From Kribbella albertanoniae (lineage in GTDB: Bacteria; Actinomycetota; Actinomycetes; Propionibacteriales; Kribbellaceae), in the NCBI RefSeq assembly GCF_004348455.1, contig NZ_SMKA01000035.1, forward strand, positions 1 through 45,705: a DNA stretch of 45,705 bases, in the 5' to 3' direction. How positions within the stretch are numbered: position 1 is the first letter of the stretch; every line of letters begins with the position of its first letter. The notes under the pieces are model-generated. The model had not been told where the DNA came from. It did no database searches and saw nothing but the letters and a program-made list of their open reading frames with translations. The translations under genes were made by a program, and so were the position numbers. Below are positions 1-8,892 of this stretch, in pieces.

Positions 1-342
1 GTGCCTAACTCGGCGATGTCGCCGACGTACTACGAGTTCTCGTCCGAGGACCTGCTCAAGGTGCACAAGGACCTGTGGGAGCGGGACGAGGAGATCGTGG
101 TGACGTACCACTCGCACACGGCGACCGAGGCGTATCCGTCGCGGACGGACATCGCCCGGGCCGAGGAGCCGAACTCGCACTACGTGATCGTCTCGACCCG
201 GGACGGGGCCGAGCAGCAGAGCTACGACGGGCCGGTGGAGTTCCGGTCGTACCGGATCGTCGACGGCGTGGTCACCGAAGAAGAAGTGAAGATCGTGGCG
301 TCCTACACCGACTTAGACAGCAGCGAACTGGGAGACAACTGA
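1..342 (+). CDS. mec: Mec, JAMM/MPN+ zinc metallopeptidase acting on CysO (5' end cut off)
   Basis: This is the C-terminal part of the JAMM-family protease that releases newly made cysteine from the C-terminus of the sulfur carrier CysO. The frame is open from base 1, so the true start lies upstream; the family is about 140-150 residues long and only 113 are present. The JAMM zinc signature is visible: H37 and H39 in YHSHT, then S47 and D50 in PSRTD. The stop is one base before the cysO start, and cysM follows, which is the established mec-cysO-cysM operon of actinobacteria. The identification rests on motif and synteny together. Confidence 0.93.
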   Translation: MPNSAMSPTYYEFSSEDLLKVHKDLWERDEEIVVTYHSHTATEAYPSRTDIARAEEPNSHYVIVSTRDGAEQQSYDGPVEFRSYRIVDGVVTEEEVKIVASYTDLDSSELGDN

Positions 343-343
343 G

Positions 344-1572
<1,229 letters not shown>

Positions 1573-1584
1573 GAAGTCGTTATG

Positions 1585-1941
1585 TCATGAGGATTTGAAC
1601 AGGATCCGGCGGCCGATGCGGGGATGCACGCCACGCCCCTTGCAACTCGAGCAGGGACGTTGTGCGTAGCTGAAGATGCCGCCGTGATGACGACCGGCGC
1701 CCTTGCAGCGATTGCACTTGGCATTCGGGTGCAGCGACAGCGAGACGACGTACATGAAGAACGTCGCCATCAGCAACAGCAACAGGATCCCGGTCGTCCC
1801 GAGGGACGCCGCGATGTCTGCGGCCGTGCTGTTGGGTTCGGCAACCTGATTCGCGGCCTGCCCGGAGGCGGCCACCTGGTCAGGGTGCGGATTCGGTCCG
1901 GCGGTGCTCAGCAGCACCGCGATGTGGTGCGCCACCTTCAT
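1585..1941 (-). CDS. Small membrane protein with DnaJ-type CxxCxGxG zinc motifs
   Basis: A 118-residue protein convergent with cysM. Residues 1-45 look like an exported or loop segment, residues 48-70 form one strongly hydrophobic membrane helix (GILLLLLMATFFMYVV), and the tail carries two CxxCxGxG repeats, CNRCKGAG and CSSCKGRG, about 18 residues apart. In DnaJ these repeats bind one zinc ion per pair; here the domain would face the cytoplasm if the N-terminus is outside. Conserved spacing of the cysteines and the clean hydrophobic helix argue that the frame is real. Function is unknown. In Mycobacterium this position between cysM and murI holds a rhomboid protease, which is absent here. Confidence 0.7.
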   Translation of the reverse strand: MKVAHHIAVLLSTAGPNPHPDQVAASGQAANQVAEPNSTAADIAASLGTTGILLLLLMATFFMYVVSLSLHPNAKCNRCKGAGRHHGGIFSYAQRPCSSCKGRGVHPRIGRRILFKSS

Positions 1942-2131
1942 GGCATCACGTTGGGCGGTAAGACGAACATCGACCCAGAGTGGCGCGGATCACGTCGGTT
2001 GGCAATTGCATAACGTAAAGATGTGGACAAGGTTCGGCGTGTCGTTTCTGGAGTTGGGACGGGGTGTCATCTAGAACGACCCGAATCCGGCCCTGGTTAC
2101 GGGCGCCGGGGGACCGTCGGCGCGTCCCCGA

Positions 2132-2147
2132 TAGAATGTGCGGCGTG
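2132..2147 (+). promoter_or_regulatory. Extended -10 element for leaderless murI
   Basis: TAGAAT (2132-2137) lies seven bases before the GTG at 2145, so transcription should begin at or next to the start codon. No clear -35 is visible in the GC-rich sequence upstream. This spacing decides the GTG at 2145 over longer in-frame starts. Confidence 0.5.
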
Positions 2148-2948
2148 ACAGATGCGCCGGTGGGGATCTTCGATTCGGGGTTCGGCGGTCTGACTGTCGC
2201 TCGCGCGGTGCTGGATCAGTTGCCGCATGAGCCGATCCTGTATCTCGGTGACACCGCGCGGCAGCCTTACGGACCGAAGCCGATCGCCGAGGTTCGTGAG
2301 TATGCGCTGGAGTGTCTGGACCATTTGGTCGAGGCCGGCGTGAAGATGCTGGTCATCGCCTGCAACTCGGCCAGCGCCGCGATGCTCCGCGACGCCCGCG
2401 AGCGGTACGACGTACCGGTGGTCGAGGTGATCCTCCCGGCCGCCCGGCGGGCCGTTGCCGCGACGCGCAATCAGAAGGTCGGCGTGATCTGCACGCGCGC
2501 CACCGCGCAGTCGCTCGCGTACGACGATGCGTTCGCCGCGGCGCCGCAGGTTGAGCTGATCACGCGGCCCTGCCCCAAGTTCGTCGACTTCGTCGAGTCC
2601 GGCGTGACGTCCGGCCCGGAGCTGCTCGAGGCCGCCCACGAGTACCTCGATCCGCTGGTTGAAGCCGGCGTCGACACGCTCATCCTCGGCTGCACGCACT
2701 ACCCGCTGCTCACCGGCGTGATCCAGTACGTCGTCGGCGACGCCGTGACCCTGGTCAGCAGCGCCGAGGAATGCGCCAAGGATGTGTACGGCGTCCTCAC
2801 GAAGACCGGTCTGCTCCGGTCCGACTCGCTGGCCGAGCCCAAGCACCGTTTCGTCACGACCGGCACCCCGTCCGAGTTCGAGGTGATCGGCTCCCGCTTC
2901 CTCGGCCCGGTGCTCTCCGGGGTAGACCAGTTCGCCTGGGTTCGCTAG
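2145..2948 (+). CDS. murI: Glutamate racemase
   Basis: Cofactor-independent racemase making D-glutamate for peptidoglycan. From GTG 2145 the protein is 267 residues and begins [18 protein letters not shown], the standard N-terminus of the family. Both catalytic cysteines are present: one in IACNSAS and one in LGCTHYPLL. Other family landmarks are GDTARQPYG and the C-terminal TTGTPSEFE region. The open frame extends 27 codons upstream, but this extension is GC-rich with no family similarity and would contain the promoter, so I exclude it. ATG 2136 is a second possible start. Downstream the conserved Mycobacterium order is resumed by the MBL-fold gene, with a TetR gene inserted. Confidence 0.94.
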   Translation: MTDAPVGIFDSGFGGLTVARAVLDQLPHEPILYLGDTARQPYGPKPIAEVREYALECLDHLVEAGVKMLVIACNSASAAMLRDARERYDVPVVEVILPAARRAVAATRNQKVGVICTRATAQSLAYDDAFAAAPQVELITRPCPKFVDFVESGVTSGPELLEAAHEYLDPLVEAGVDTLILGCTHYPLLTGVIQYVVGDAVTLVSSAEECAKDVYGVLTKTGLLRSDSLAEPKHRFVTTGTPSEFEVIGSRFLGPVLSGVDQFAWVR

Positions 2949-3035
2949 TTAGGCGTCGGCCCGCGCGCGACCTCCCTCCCAGATCCCGAAGAAGCCCACC
3001 GTCACCATCACCAGTCGATACATTCCCTCGTCCAT
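2949..3035 (-). CDS. Possible 28-residue hydrophobic small protein
   Basis: A short frame beginning MDEGMYRLVMVTVGFFGIW and ending GGRARADA, whose stop abuts the murI stop. The middle (residues 6-19) is hydrophobic enough to insert in a membrane. A TACGGT hexamer lies seven bases upstream of the ATG, the same leaderless arrangement seen for neighbouring genes. There is no database-independent proof of translation; it could be chance. I recognise no family. Confidence 0.3.
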   Translation of the reverse strand: MDEGMYRLVMVTVGFFGIWEGGRARADA

Positions 3036-3073
3036 GGATACGACCGTACCAACGGGATCGTGCGACTTTAGTC

Positions 3074-3104
3074 TTGAAATCTGCCATTACGTCACGAATA
3101 GACT
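3074..3104 (+). promoter_or_regulatory. Promoter of the zinc-ribbon TetR gene
   Basis: TTGAAA (3074-3079) and TAGACT (3099-3104) are separated by 19 bases, and the GTG start at 3111 follows six bases later. This suggests a leaderless transcript and supports GTG 3111 as start. Confidence 0.5.
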
Positions 3105-3110
3105 GAGCCT

Positions 3111-3878
3111 GTGCGTGATGAAACCTGCCGGGTCTGCGGACAGCCGCTGAGCCGGCCTTCGCGAACTGGCCGGCGGCCGGTCTACTGCTCGCGGGCGTGC
3201 CAGGCCAGGGCGTACCGGGCGCGCCGCGGACCGGTGCGGCCGGTCGAGGTGCCGGAGAGCAGTCGCCGGGCGGAGCGTCGTACCGAGATCGCCCAGGTGG
3301 TGTGGCGGATCGCGGCCGAGCAAGGGCTGCATGCAGTCAGCATGCGGTCGGTGGCGGCCGCGGCCGGGGTGTCGGTGCGCGTTGTGCAATATCACTTCGG
3401 AACCAAGCACCAGCTGCTCGTGGACTCGCTGGAGTTGTTGCATCGCACCAACGAACAGCTCGCCGCCGGACGTATACAAGCCGACCTGACCGACCCGAAA
3501 GCCTTGCTACGCGCGATTCTGGACGAGTTCCTGCCGCTGGACGCGCACCGGCGGCTGAGCCTGCGCGCCCTGGCCGGCTACTACACGCGGAGTCTCACCG
3601 ACCCAGCGCTGGCAGCCGTCTTCCTGAGCGGTGATCGGTCGCTGGAGGACTTCGTCGCCCTCGTCCTGCGGTACGCCGAAGAGCAAGGCGAACTGCGCCC
3701 CGGCGTCCATGTCACCTCGACCGCGGATGTGCTGGTCTCCGCCGTCGCCGGGCTCGCGCTGGATGTTGTCCATGGCACCAGATCTGCCCGTGATGTGCGC
3801 GAAATCATTGCCAGGCAACTCGATCAGCTGTTCCGCGACGCGACGAGTTTCCCTGCGAAGCCGGCAACCCGCCGGTAA
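3111..3878 (+). CDS. TetR-family regulator with N-terminal zinc-ribbon
   Basis: A 255-residue protein with two visible parts. Residues 6-30 form a C-x2-C-x16-C-x3-C zinc-binding pattern (CRVC ... YCSRAC), followed by an Arg-rich linker. Residues about 60-108 are a TetR helix-turn-helix (AGVSVRVVQYHFGTK). The rest is helical, as in ligand-binding TetR C-terminal domains. Zinc-ribbon/TetR fusions occur in actinobacteria, but the target is unknown. The stop codon TAA is part of the -10 element of the next gene, so the two genes are closely linked but separately transcribable. Confidence 0.85.
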   Translation: MRDETCRVCGQPLSRPSRTGRRPVYCSRACQARAYRARRGPVRPVEVPESSRRAERRTEIAQVVWRIAAEQGLHAVSMRSVAAAAGVSVRVVQYHFGTKHQLLVDSLELLHRTNEQLAAGRIQADLTDPKALLRAILDEFLPLDAHRRLSLRALAGYYTRSLTDPALAAVFLSGDRSLEDFVALVLRYAEEQGELRPGVHVTSTADVLVSAVAGLALDVVHGTRSARDVREIIARQLDQLFRDATSFPAKPATRR

Positions 3879-3889
3879 TCTTCAAGATA
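3876..3889 (+). promoter_or_regulatory. -10 element for leaderless MBL-fold gene
   Basis: TAATCT (3876-3881) is seven bases before ATG 3889. The first three bases are the TetR stop codon. It fixes the start of the MBL-fold protein well inside a longer open frame that begins at 3631. Confidence 0.55.
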
Positions 3890-4635
3890 TGAAGCTCACC
3901 GTGCTCGGCTGCTCCGGGTCCGTCCCCGGGCCGGACTCGGCCGCCTCGAGCTATCTGGTCACTGCCGAGGACTTCCACCTGGTCCTCGATCTCGGCAGTG
4001 GTGCACTCGGATCGCTCCAGCGGCACATCGCCGTCCCGCAGATCGGCGCGATCGGCCTGTCCCACTTGCATCCTGACCACTGTATGGACCTGTGCGGCCT
4101 CTATGTCGCGGCGAAGTACGCACCGGGTTCACCGATTCCCCGCATCCCCGTGTTCGCTCCGGCCGGTGCGGCGGAGCGGATGGCCCTGGCCTATGACCTC
4201 CCACTCGATCCAGGGATGGAGGAAGAGCTGGATTTCCATACCTGGCAGGACGTTCAGCAGATCGGCCCGTTCACGGTCCGGACCGCACCGATGGTGCACC
4301 CGGTCCCGGCGTACGCGATCAGAGTCGAGTACGGCGGCAAGGTGCTGGTGTATACCGGAGACACCGGGCCGAACGACGCACTGATCGAGCTCGCCCGTGG
4401 TGCCGACCTGCTGCTGTCCGAAGCGGCCTTGCAGGACGAGAATCCGAACAACCCGACCGACCTGCACCTGACCCCGTCCGACGCCGGCGAACATGCCAAG
4501 AAGGCCGGTGTGAAAAAGCTCGTGATCACGCACGTCCCACCGTGGTACAACCGGGTGACCCAGGCGGAGAACGCTCGCCGCACCTTCCCGGGACCGATCG
4601 AGGTTGCGACGCCCCATGCAGTTTTCGACATCTGA
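3889..4635 (+). CDS. MBL-fold metal-dependent hydrolase, Rv1339-like (probable cyclic-nucleotide phosphodiesterase)
   Basis: A 248-residue metallo-beta-lactamase-fold protein. The metal site HLHPDH is at residues 59-64, with GDTGPND farther on (Asp bridging ligand) and a C-terminal THVPPW histidine. In Mycobacterium the gene in this position between murI and rph (Rv1339) encodes an MBL-fold protein described as an atypical class II cAMP phosphodiesterase; the position and architecture here suggest the orthologue. Substrate cannot be read from the sequence. The frame is open upstream into the TetR gene, but family similarity starts at MKLTVLGCSGS. Its end overlaps the next gene by 20 bases. 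Confidence 0.87.
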   Translation: MKLTVLGCSGSVPGPDSAASSYLVTAEDFHLVLDLGSGALGSLQRHIAVPQIGAIGLSHLHPDHCMDLCGLYVAAKYAPGSPIPRIPVFAPAGAAERMALAYDLPLDPGMEEELDFHTWQDVQQIGPFTVRTAPMVHPVPAYAIRVEYGGKVLVYTGDTGPNDALIELARGADLLLSEAALQDENPNNPTDLHLTPSDAGEHAKKAGVKKLVITHVPPWYNRVTQAENARRTFPGPIEVATPHAVFDI

Positions 4636-5458
4636 CAACGTCCCGTTGTGGACAGCAACAACCGGTACGGCGACCTCTGCCGCCGCGCCGGTGATCATCT
4701 TGCACGGTGGTCCGGGTACATGGGACGACCACGCGCGGCTCGCGCAGATGATCGACGACCTGACCGTCGTGCACCGCTTCGACCAGCGGGGCTGCGGGCG
4801 GTCCGGCGCGTCCGACGAACTGTCGATGGCGCGATCGGCCCAGGACATCGACGAACTGCGGGAGTATTGGGGCCACGAGAAGATCGTTGTCATCGGCCAC
4901 TCCTTCGGAGCCACCCTGGCCATCACCTATGCGGCCGCGTACCCCGATCGCGTGGCCGGAGTGGTCTACCTCGACGGTGTCGGCATCGGTGACTGGCGGG
5001 CGGGCGACCGTGTCGTCCGCGAGAGCCGGATGACCCCGGAGCAGGCCGCTCGCCTGGACGACCTTGGTGGGCGTCCCCGGACACGCGAGGAGGAGATCGA
5101 GTTCCGGGTGCTGGCGTGGTTCCCCGATTTCGCGGATCCCGAGCGCGCGATGGAGTGGGCCCTGGAGGACGCGTCCGTCGACCTGCCGATCAGCTGGACC
5201 GTGAACCGCGCCCTGAGCAACGAAATCAACAGCTGGCCGGACAGCCGCAAATCCGACGACGTCGCCGCGATCCCCGCGCCGATCACGTTCATCCACGGCG
5301 AAGGCGACCCGCGCCCGCACTCCGCCGTACAGGCTCTGGCCGAACACGCCCAGCAACCGTCGTTCCATCTGATCCCGGACGCCGGTCACTCACCGTGGCG
5401 CGAGCAGCCCGAAGCCGTCCGCGAGATCCTCCGCTCCGTGGTCCTCAAGACACCCTGA
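4616..5458 (+). CDS. Alpha/beta hydrolase, proline-iminopeptidase-like
   Basis: A 280-residue alpha/beta hydrolase. The oxyanion-hole motif HGGPG is at residues 30-34, the nucleophile S96 sits in GHSFG, and the catalytic His is in DAGHSPW near the C-terminus; an Asp in HGEGDPRP precedes it. HGGPG and FDQRGCGRS are typical of prolyl aminopeptidases and related hydrolases (S33 family). The start overlaps the MBL gene by 20 bases, so the two are probably translated from one message. The 3' end overlaps the convergent winged-helix gene by 14 bases. Substrate unknown. Confidence 0.88.
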   Translation: MQFSTSDNVPLWTATTGTATSAAAPVIILHGGPGTWDDHARLAQMIDDLTVVHRFDQRGCGRSGASDELSMARSAQDIDELREYWGHEKIVVIGHSFGATLAITYAAAYPDRVAGVVYLDGVGIGDWRAGDRVVRESRMTPEQAARLDDLGGRPRTREEEIEFRVLAWFPDFADPERAMEWALEDASVDLPISWTVNRALSNEINSWPDSRKSDDVAAIPAPITFIHGEGDPRPHSAVQALAEHAQQPSFHLIPDAGHSPWREQPEAVREILRSVVLKTP

Positions 5459-6413
5459 CCGACATCGTCGCCCCAGGGATCGGCATCGACAGCGCCTCCG
5501 CCTCAACCTCAGCCCGTTCAGCCGCTGAGAGCGGACCCGCGACCCGCAGCTCGATCGCCCCCTGCCGCCGTCCCCAGGCTCCGCGGATCTGCCCGTCGAG
5601 CATCAGGCCGTGCGGGTGATGCCAGTCGTTCAGCTCGATCCGCGACTTCTGCCCAGGCCCCGCGAACAACCCGTACCGGTCAGCCCCGAACAACCTCAGA
5701 TCCGAAGCCACCAGAAACCGCGCACCGCTCACAGCAGGCGCTGCCCGTACGACGTCCTCGTCGGAAGCCAGAATCGCCGCGGCCCGCCCCTCTAGCTCAA
5801 CGGGCAGCAGCTCGTGCTCCAGCCAGCTCCACACTGTCCGCGCATCCGGCCGTGACAGCCCGGCCCACCACCCGAACGTCTCCGCAGTCGTCGGCCCGAA
5901 CGCACGCACGTGCCGCCGACACAACTCCAAATGAGCCTCCCGAAAGTCGATCTCCGGGGCCGGCACCTCCCGCGCATACAACGCACTGGTCGTCCACCGC
6001 AGCACCACCCGCCCAGTAGCGCACGCACCCCGCAACTCCGGATGCCCATGCCGCCGCTCAGCCCCCGCGAACTCCCCGCAGATCCGCTCAGCCAGCTCCG
6101 CCACAGACCGCTGCTCGGCAGGATCAAGCGGCATCCGCCCGATCGTAAACACGCCGAAGTCCGCCTCCGGCAGCACGTACACCGCCGCCCGCGGACTGTA
6201 CGTCTGCACCAGCCCCGGCGCCTCCCAAGCCGACGGCTCGCACTCCGCCACCCGCGCATGCAGCCCAACCAGCGCATCCCGAGGCGCCGTGTCCTGCAAC
6301 CCGAACCGCGCCGCCTCCACATAACCCCCAGCCGCCAACCGCTCACCGAGGCGATTGACCGCCAACCGATACCGAACCGCCTGCCGATGATCGATCCGAA
6401 GCTGCGCCGCCAT
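5445..6413 (-). CDS. Winged-helix DNA-binding protein, HTH_42/YcaQ-AlkZ-like superfamily
   Basis: A 322-residue protein whose order of blocks matches the HTH_42 family: an N-terminal RQAVRYRLAVNRL helix, a central LRWTTSALYAREVPAPE region, AFGPTTAETFGWWAGLS in the middle, and a C-terminal beta barrel with NDWHHPHGLMLDGQI. Relatives include the YcaQ/AlkZ DNA glycosylases that repair alkyl and cross-link lesions, and many uncharacterised actinobacterial proteins. I cannot see the QxQ-type catalytic motif of the glycosylases with confidence, so enzyme activity is not claimed. The ATG is preceded by TAGACA and six bases, suggesting a leaderless start. Confidence 0.75.
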   Translation of the reverse strand: MAAQLRIDHRQAVRYRLAVNRLGERLAAGGYVEAARFGLQDTAPRDALVGLHARVAECEPSAWEAPGLVQTYSPRAAVYVLPEADFGVFTIGRMPLDPAEQRSVAELAERICGEFAGAERRHGHPELRGACATGRVVLRWTTSALYAREVPAPEIDFREAHLELCRRHVRAFGPTTAETFGWWAGLSRPDARTVWSWLEHELLPVELEGRAAAILASDEDVVRAAPAVSGARFLVASDLRLFGADRYGLFAGPGQKSRIELNDWHHPHGLMLDGQIRGAWGRRQGAIELRVAGPLSAAERAEVEAEALSMPIPGATMSVRVS

Positions 6414-6456
6414 ACCAGCTGTCTACCAGGCCGAGAACCCGGTTGGGCCGGACGCC

Positions 6457-6530
6457 CAGGCCATCACAATTGCGTGCGCACGCCGGGCCCACGCCTGGGC
6501 GGCGGCGATTCGGCCGATTGTGATGGCCTG
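6457..6530. repeat. Perfect 14-bp inverted repeat with 46-base loop
   Basis: CAGGCCATCACAAT (6457-6470) and its exact complement ATTGTGATGGCCTG (6517-6530) lie between two tandem minus-strand genes. Inside the loop is a 12-base perfect palindrome GCGTGCGCACGC (6472-6483). There is no T-run after either arm, so a classical intrinsic terminator is not clear; a cruciform, operator pair or Rho-independent-like hairpin are all possible. Confidence 0.6.
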
Positions 6531-6589
6531 CCGGTCCGCGATCCGGGCTAGCGGGCCCTGCGGAACTCCTTGCCCCACCGGACCGCCGG

Positions 6590-7423
6590 CTAGCAGGCCG
6601 CTCCGACGGCTTGCCGGGCTGGTATCGGGGCGTCACCCACCTGCAAGCCGAACTCCGCCGCGGCCGAGCCGCCCCGGATGACCAGTTCCGCGAAGCCCGT
6701 TCCAGAGCTTCCCGGGATCAGGCCGGCAGTGTTCCGCGGTACGGCGGTCAAATGCGGATAGCGACTGACCTCGACGTACTCGGTGCTGCCGTCGGCACCG
6801 CGCCGAGCAACCCGCACCGACGGGCCGAGGGTGAGCTCATCCGGCGGACAGTTGAACTTGCAGTTGCCGAAGTTGTCGATGACGCTCACGATCGGGCCGT
6901 CATCCGGCACCTCCGGAATCGCAGTCAGGCTGGAAGGAACCGCACGGCCGTCGACCACCCATCTTGCGAGCAGCGGCAAGTACCAGAGGCTGCGGAACTG
7001 CGTGGTGATGATCCGCTCCGCCTCGATCGGGTCGAAGTCGAGCGCCGCCAGCACCTCGGCGATATCGGTCACCTGGACCTCGGTGATCCCGAGCTCCCGC
7101 CGTACCAGGTCAAGCGCCCGCGGGGTGAACGTGCTCGCCACGAGATGCTCGCCGTACCAGAAGAAGCAGAACGGAACCCCGTTCGGCCAATGACCGTCGC
7201 GCGGCGCGAGGTTGAGCAGCGTGATGGTCGGGTGGCCGGGCCCGCCGAGGGATTCCGTCGATCTCAGACAGTCGAGCAAGGTGAGGCCGGCGAACGCCTC
7301 GGGATCGGGACCGTCGAGAGCGATGATCGTGGGGGACTGGCCGAAGAGGGCGCCGATGCGGGTGCTGAGGCGAGCGCGGGCGTTCCCGCCGACACAGTCG
7401 GTCAGGTAGGTGATCGGGTACAT
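6590..7423 (-). CDS. DUF62 / SAM hydroxide adenosyltransferase-like enzyme
   Basis: A 277-residue protein from ATG 7423, chosen because AGGAG lies eight bases upstream. The start MYPITYLTD matches the family N-terminus (usually LTDFG); the C-terminal barrel has IDNFGN and then SSGTGFAELVIRGGSAAAE followed by GLQVGD, matching the family's closing motifs. Characterised members hydrolyse S-adenosylmethionine to adenosine and methionine, or halogenate it (fluorinase, chlorinase). The central catalytic region is divergent, so the substrate is uncertain. The gene sits behind a leader peptide and terminator hairpin (see those entries), which is unusual for this family. Confidence 0.65.
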   Translation of the reverse strand: MYPITYLTDCVGGNARARLSTRIGALFGQSPTIIALDGPDPEAFAGLTLLDCLRSTESLGGPGHPTITLLNLAPRDGHWPNGVPFCFFWYGEHLVASTFTPRALDLVRRELGITEVQVTDIAEVLAALDFDPIEAERIITTQFRSLWYLPLLARWVVDGRAVPSSLTAIPEVPDDGPIVSVIDNFGNCKFNCPPDELTLGPSVRVARRGADGSTEYVEVSRYPHLTAVPRNTAGLIPGSSGTGFAELVIRGGSAAAEFGLQVGDAPIPARQAVGAAC

Positions 7424-7454
7424 GCGAGGTCTCCTGGAGTGTGGTTGCAGACAT

Positions 7455-7484
7455 AAGAAAGAGGCCCCCGACAAGGAGGCCTCT
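7455..7484 (-). terminator. Attenuator-type intrinsic terminator before the DUF62 gene
   Basis: On the minus strand AGAGGCCTCC, five loop bases, then GGGGGCCTCT forms a ten-pair stem (one G-U), followed by TTTCTT. It lies between the leader peptide and the DUF62 ribosome binding site. The 5' arm region contains CCTCCT, which can instead pair with AGGAGG (complement of 7516-7521) inside the leader-peptide frame, so two exclusive structures are possible. Confidence 0.65.
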
Positions 7485-7502
7485 CGCTGCAAGCACACGT
7501 GC

Positions 7503-7562
7503 CTACGCCGCTGGTCCTCCTGATCGAGGGCTCAGCATTCGCATCGCGGCGTACCGGGTCAC
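7503..7562 (-). CDS. Leaderless 19-residue leader peptide upstream of the DUF62 gene
   Basis: A GTG (7562-7560) follows the hexamer TAACAT (7575-7570) by exactly seven bases, the local leaderless pattern. The frame reads VTRYAAMRMLSPRSGGPAA and stops at TAG, 19 bases before the terminator stem. Codons 14-17 contain AGGAGGACC, able to pair with GGCCTCCT of the terminator arm. A ribosome paused early (for example at the two AUG codons flanking CGA) would leave this segment free to form an antiterminator; a ribosome reaching the stop would cover it. The mechanism is inferred from geometry; I know no described leader for this family. Confidence 0.5.
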   Translation of the reverse strand: MTRYAAMRMLSPRSGGPAA

Positions 7563-7569
7563 GTCGTCG

Positions 7570-7575
7570 ATGTTA
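7570..7575 (-). promoter_or_regulatory. -10 element of the leader peptide/DUF62 transcript
   Basis: TAACAT on the minus strand overlaps the TAA stop codon of the upstream oxidoreductase gene and stands seven bases before the leader-peptide GTG. No good -35 is seen. Confidence 0.45.
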
Positions 7576-8745
7576 GCGCACCTGTCCGCCGTCGAAATAG
7601 CTGACCAGCGCCGGGTCCAAGGCCGGTACGTCGACCGGTACGCCGTCCGAGCGTAGGGACGTCGTGGCGGCGACGCCGGCGGCTACTGCGGCGCGGGCAG
7701 CGACCGGGGAGGTCAACGTTGTACCGCCGTCCCGGACGAAGTTCAGGAACTCGTTGACCAGGTGCGGGTCGGCGCCGCCGTGGTGGTCGCTCTCGCCGGC
7801 GATCTCGACGACCAGGTCGGCGTCCTCGCGGTAGCCGGAGCGACGGCTGTTCCAGACCTTGACCACGCCGCCCGCGGTGTCGCCGAAGTTCTCCAGGCGG
7901 CCGTGGGTGCCGATCACCGTGTAATTGCGCCAGTAGTCCGGCGTGTAGTGGCACTGCTCGTAGGTGACGAAAACCCCGTTGTCCAGCAGGAGATTCGCCA
8001 TCGAGAGGTCCTCGACGTCCATCACCGGGGCGAGCCCCTTCTGCTCCAGCGGCGGCCAGTTGTCCGAGCTGACGAAGTCGGAGAACCGCTGGCCGGTCCG
8101 GTCGAGCCGGTCCTCGATCCCGCCGTACAGGGTGAGCGCGCCCATCGCGTTGACGCGCCGGGTGTACCCGTTCGCCAGCCAGTGCATCACGTCGATGTCA
8201 TGGGCCCCCTTCTGCAGCAGCAGGCCGGTGGTCCGGCGGCGGTCGGCGTGCCAGTCCTTGAAGTAGAAGTCGCCACCGTGACCGACGAAGTGCCGGCACC
8301 AGATCGCCTTCACCTCGCCGATGGTGCCGTCCTGGATCAGCTGCCGCATGGTCTGTACGACGGGCATGTGGCGCATGTTGTGACCGACGTACAGCCGCGC
8401 GCCGGACTCGTAGGCCGCCTGCAGGACGCGGTCGCAACCCTCGGTGGTGATCGCCAGCGGCTTCTCCACGAAGACCGGGACGCCGGCCGTGAGAAAATCG
8501 ATCGCCGGACCCTCGTGCAGGTCGTCCGGGGTGGTCAGGAAGACGCCGTCGAGCTTCTGGTCCAGCAGCTCGGTGTGATCGGCGTACGCGGTCGCCTCGG
8601 GGTACTTCTCCAGGGCCAGGTCCCGCTGCGCGGCGACCGGGTCGGCGACGGCGACGATCGCGCTGCCCTGCCCGGGAAGATGGGCGTGTCCCGCGAGGTA
8701 GCTCCGGGCGCCGAGTCCCACCACGCCGAGTCGAAGATCAGTCAT
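7573..8745 (-). CDS. Gfo/Idh/MocA-family NAD(P)-dependent oxidoreductase
   Basis: A 390-residue sugar-type dehydrogenase. The Rossmann start RLGVVGLGARS is at residues 4-14, the family EKP motif appears in VFVEKPLAI near residue 95, and a C-terminal alpha/beta domain follows (GAHDIDVMHWL contains the usual catalytic D-x3-H). Members oxidise sugars, inositols or related polyols; the substrate is unknown. ATG 8745 is preceded by AGGAG at ten bases; the longer open frame is ignored. Its stop codon overlaps the promoter of the next minus-strand unit. No sugar transport genes are adjacent. Confidence 0.88.
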   Translation of the reverse strand: MTDLRLGVVGLGARSYLAGHAHLPGQGSAIVAVADPVAAQRDLALEKYPEATAYADHTELLDQKLDGVFLTTPDDLHEGPAIDFLTAGVPVFVEKPLAITTEGCDRVLQAAYESGARLYVGHNMRHMPVVQTMRQLIQDGTIGEVKAIWCRHFVGHGGDFYFKDWHADRRRTTGLLLQKGAHDIDVMHWLANGYTRRVNAMGALTLYGGIEDRLDRTGQRFSDFVSSDNWPPLEQKGLAPVMDVEDLSMANLLLDNGVFVTYEQCHYTPDYWRNYTVIGTHGRLENFGDTAGGVVKVWNSRRSGYREDADLVVEIAGESDHHGGADPHLVNEFLNFVRDGGTTLTSPVAARAAVAAGVAATTSLRSDGVPVDVPALDPALVSYFDGGQVR

Positions 8746-8892
8746 CAGCCAGCAACTCCTGCACATAGTTGTTTGAATCACCCTAACTCCGAGCAGTTCT
8801 GTCCTTCAATCACCTGTCCTCTGTATGGAATTGCCTTCCTGGTCACCCAGCCGACAGCGGCACCTCGCCCCGTGTCGCCACCATGACGGAAT

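Noticed and set aside
7430..7575. SAM riboswitch or T-box upstream of the DUF62 gene
   Set aside because: I see neither the conserved SAM-I/SAM-II cores nor the T-box GGGTGGNACCGCG sequence. The leader-peptide model explains the terminator better.
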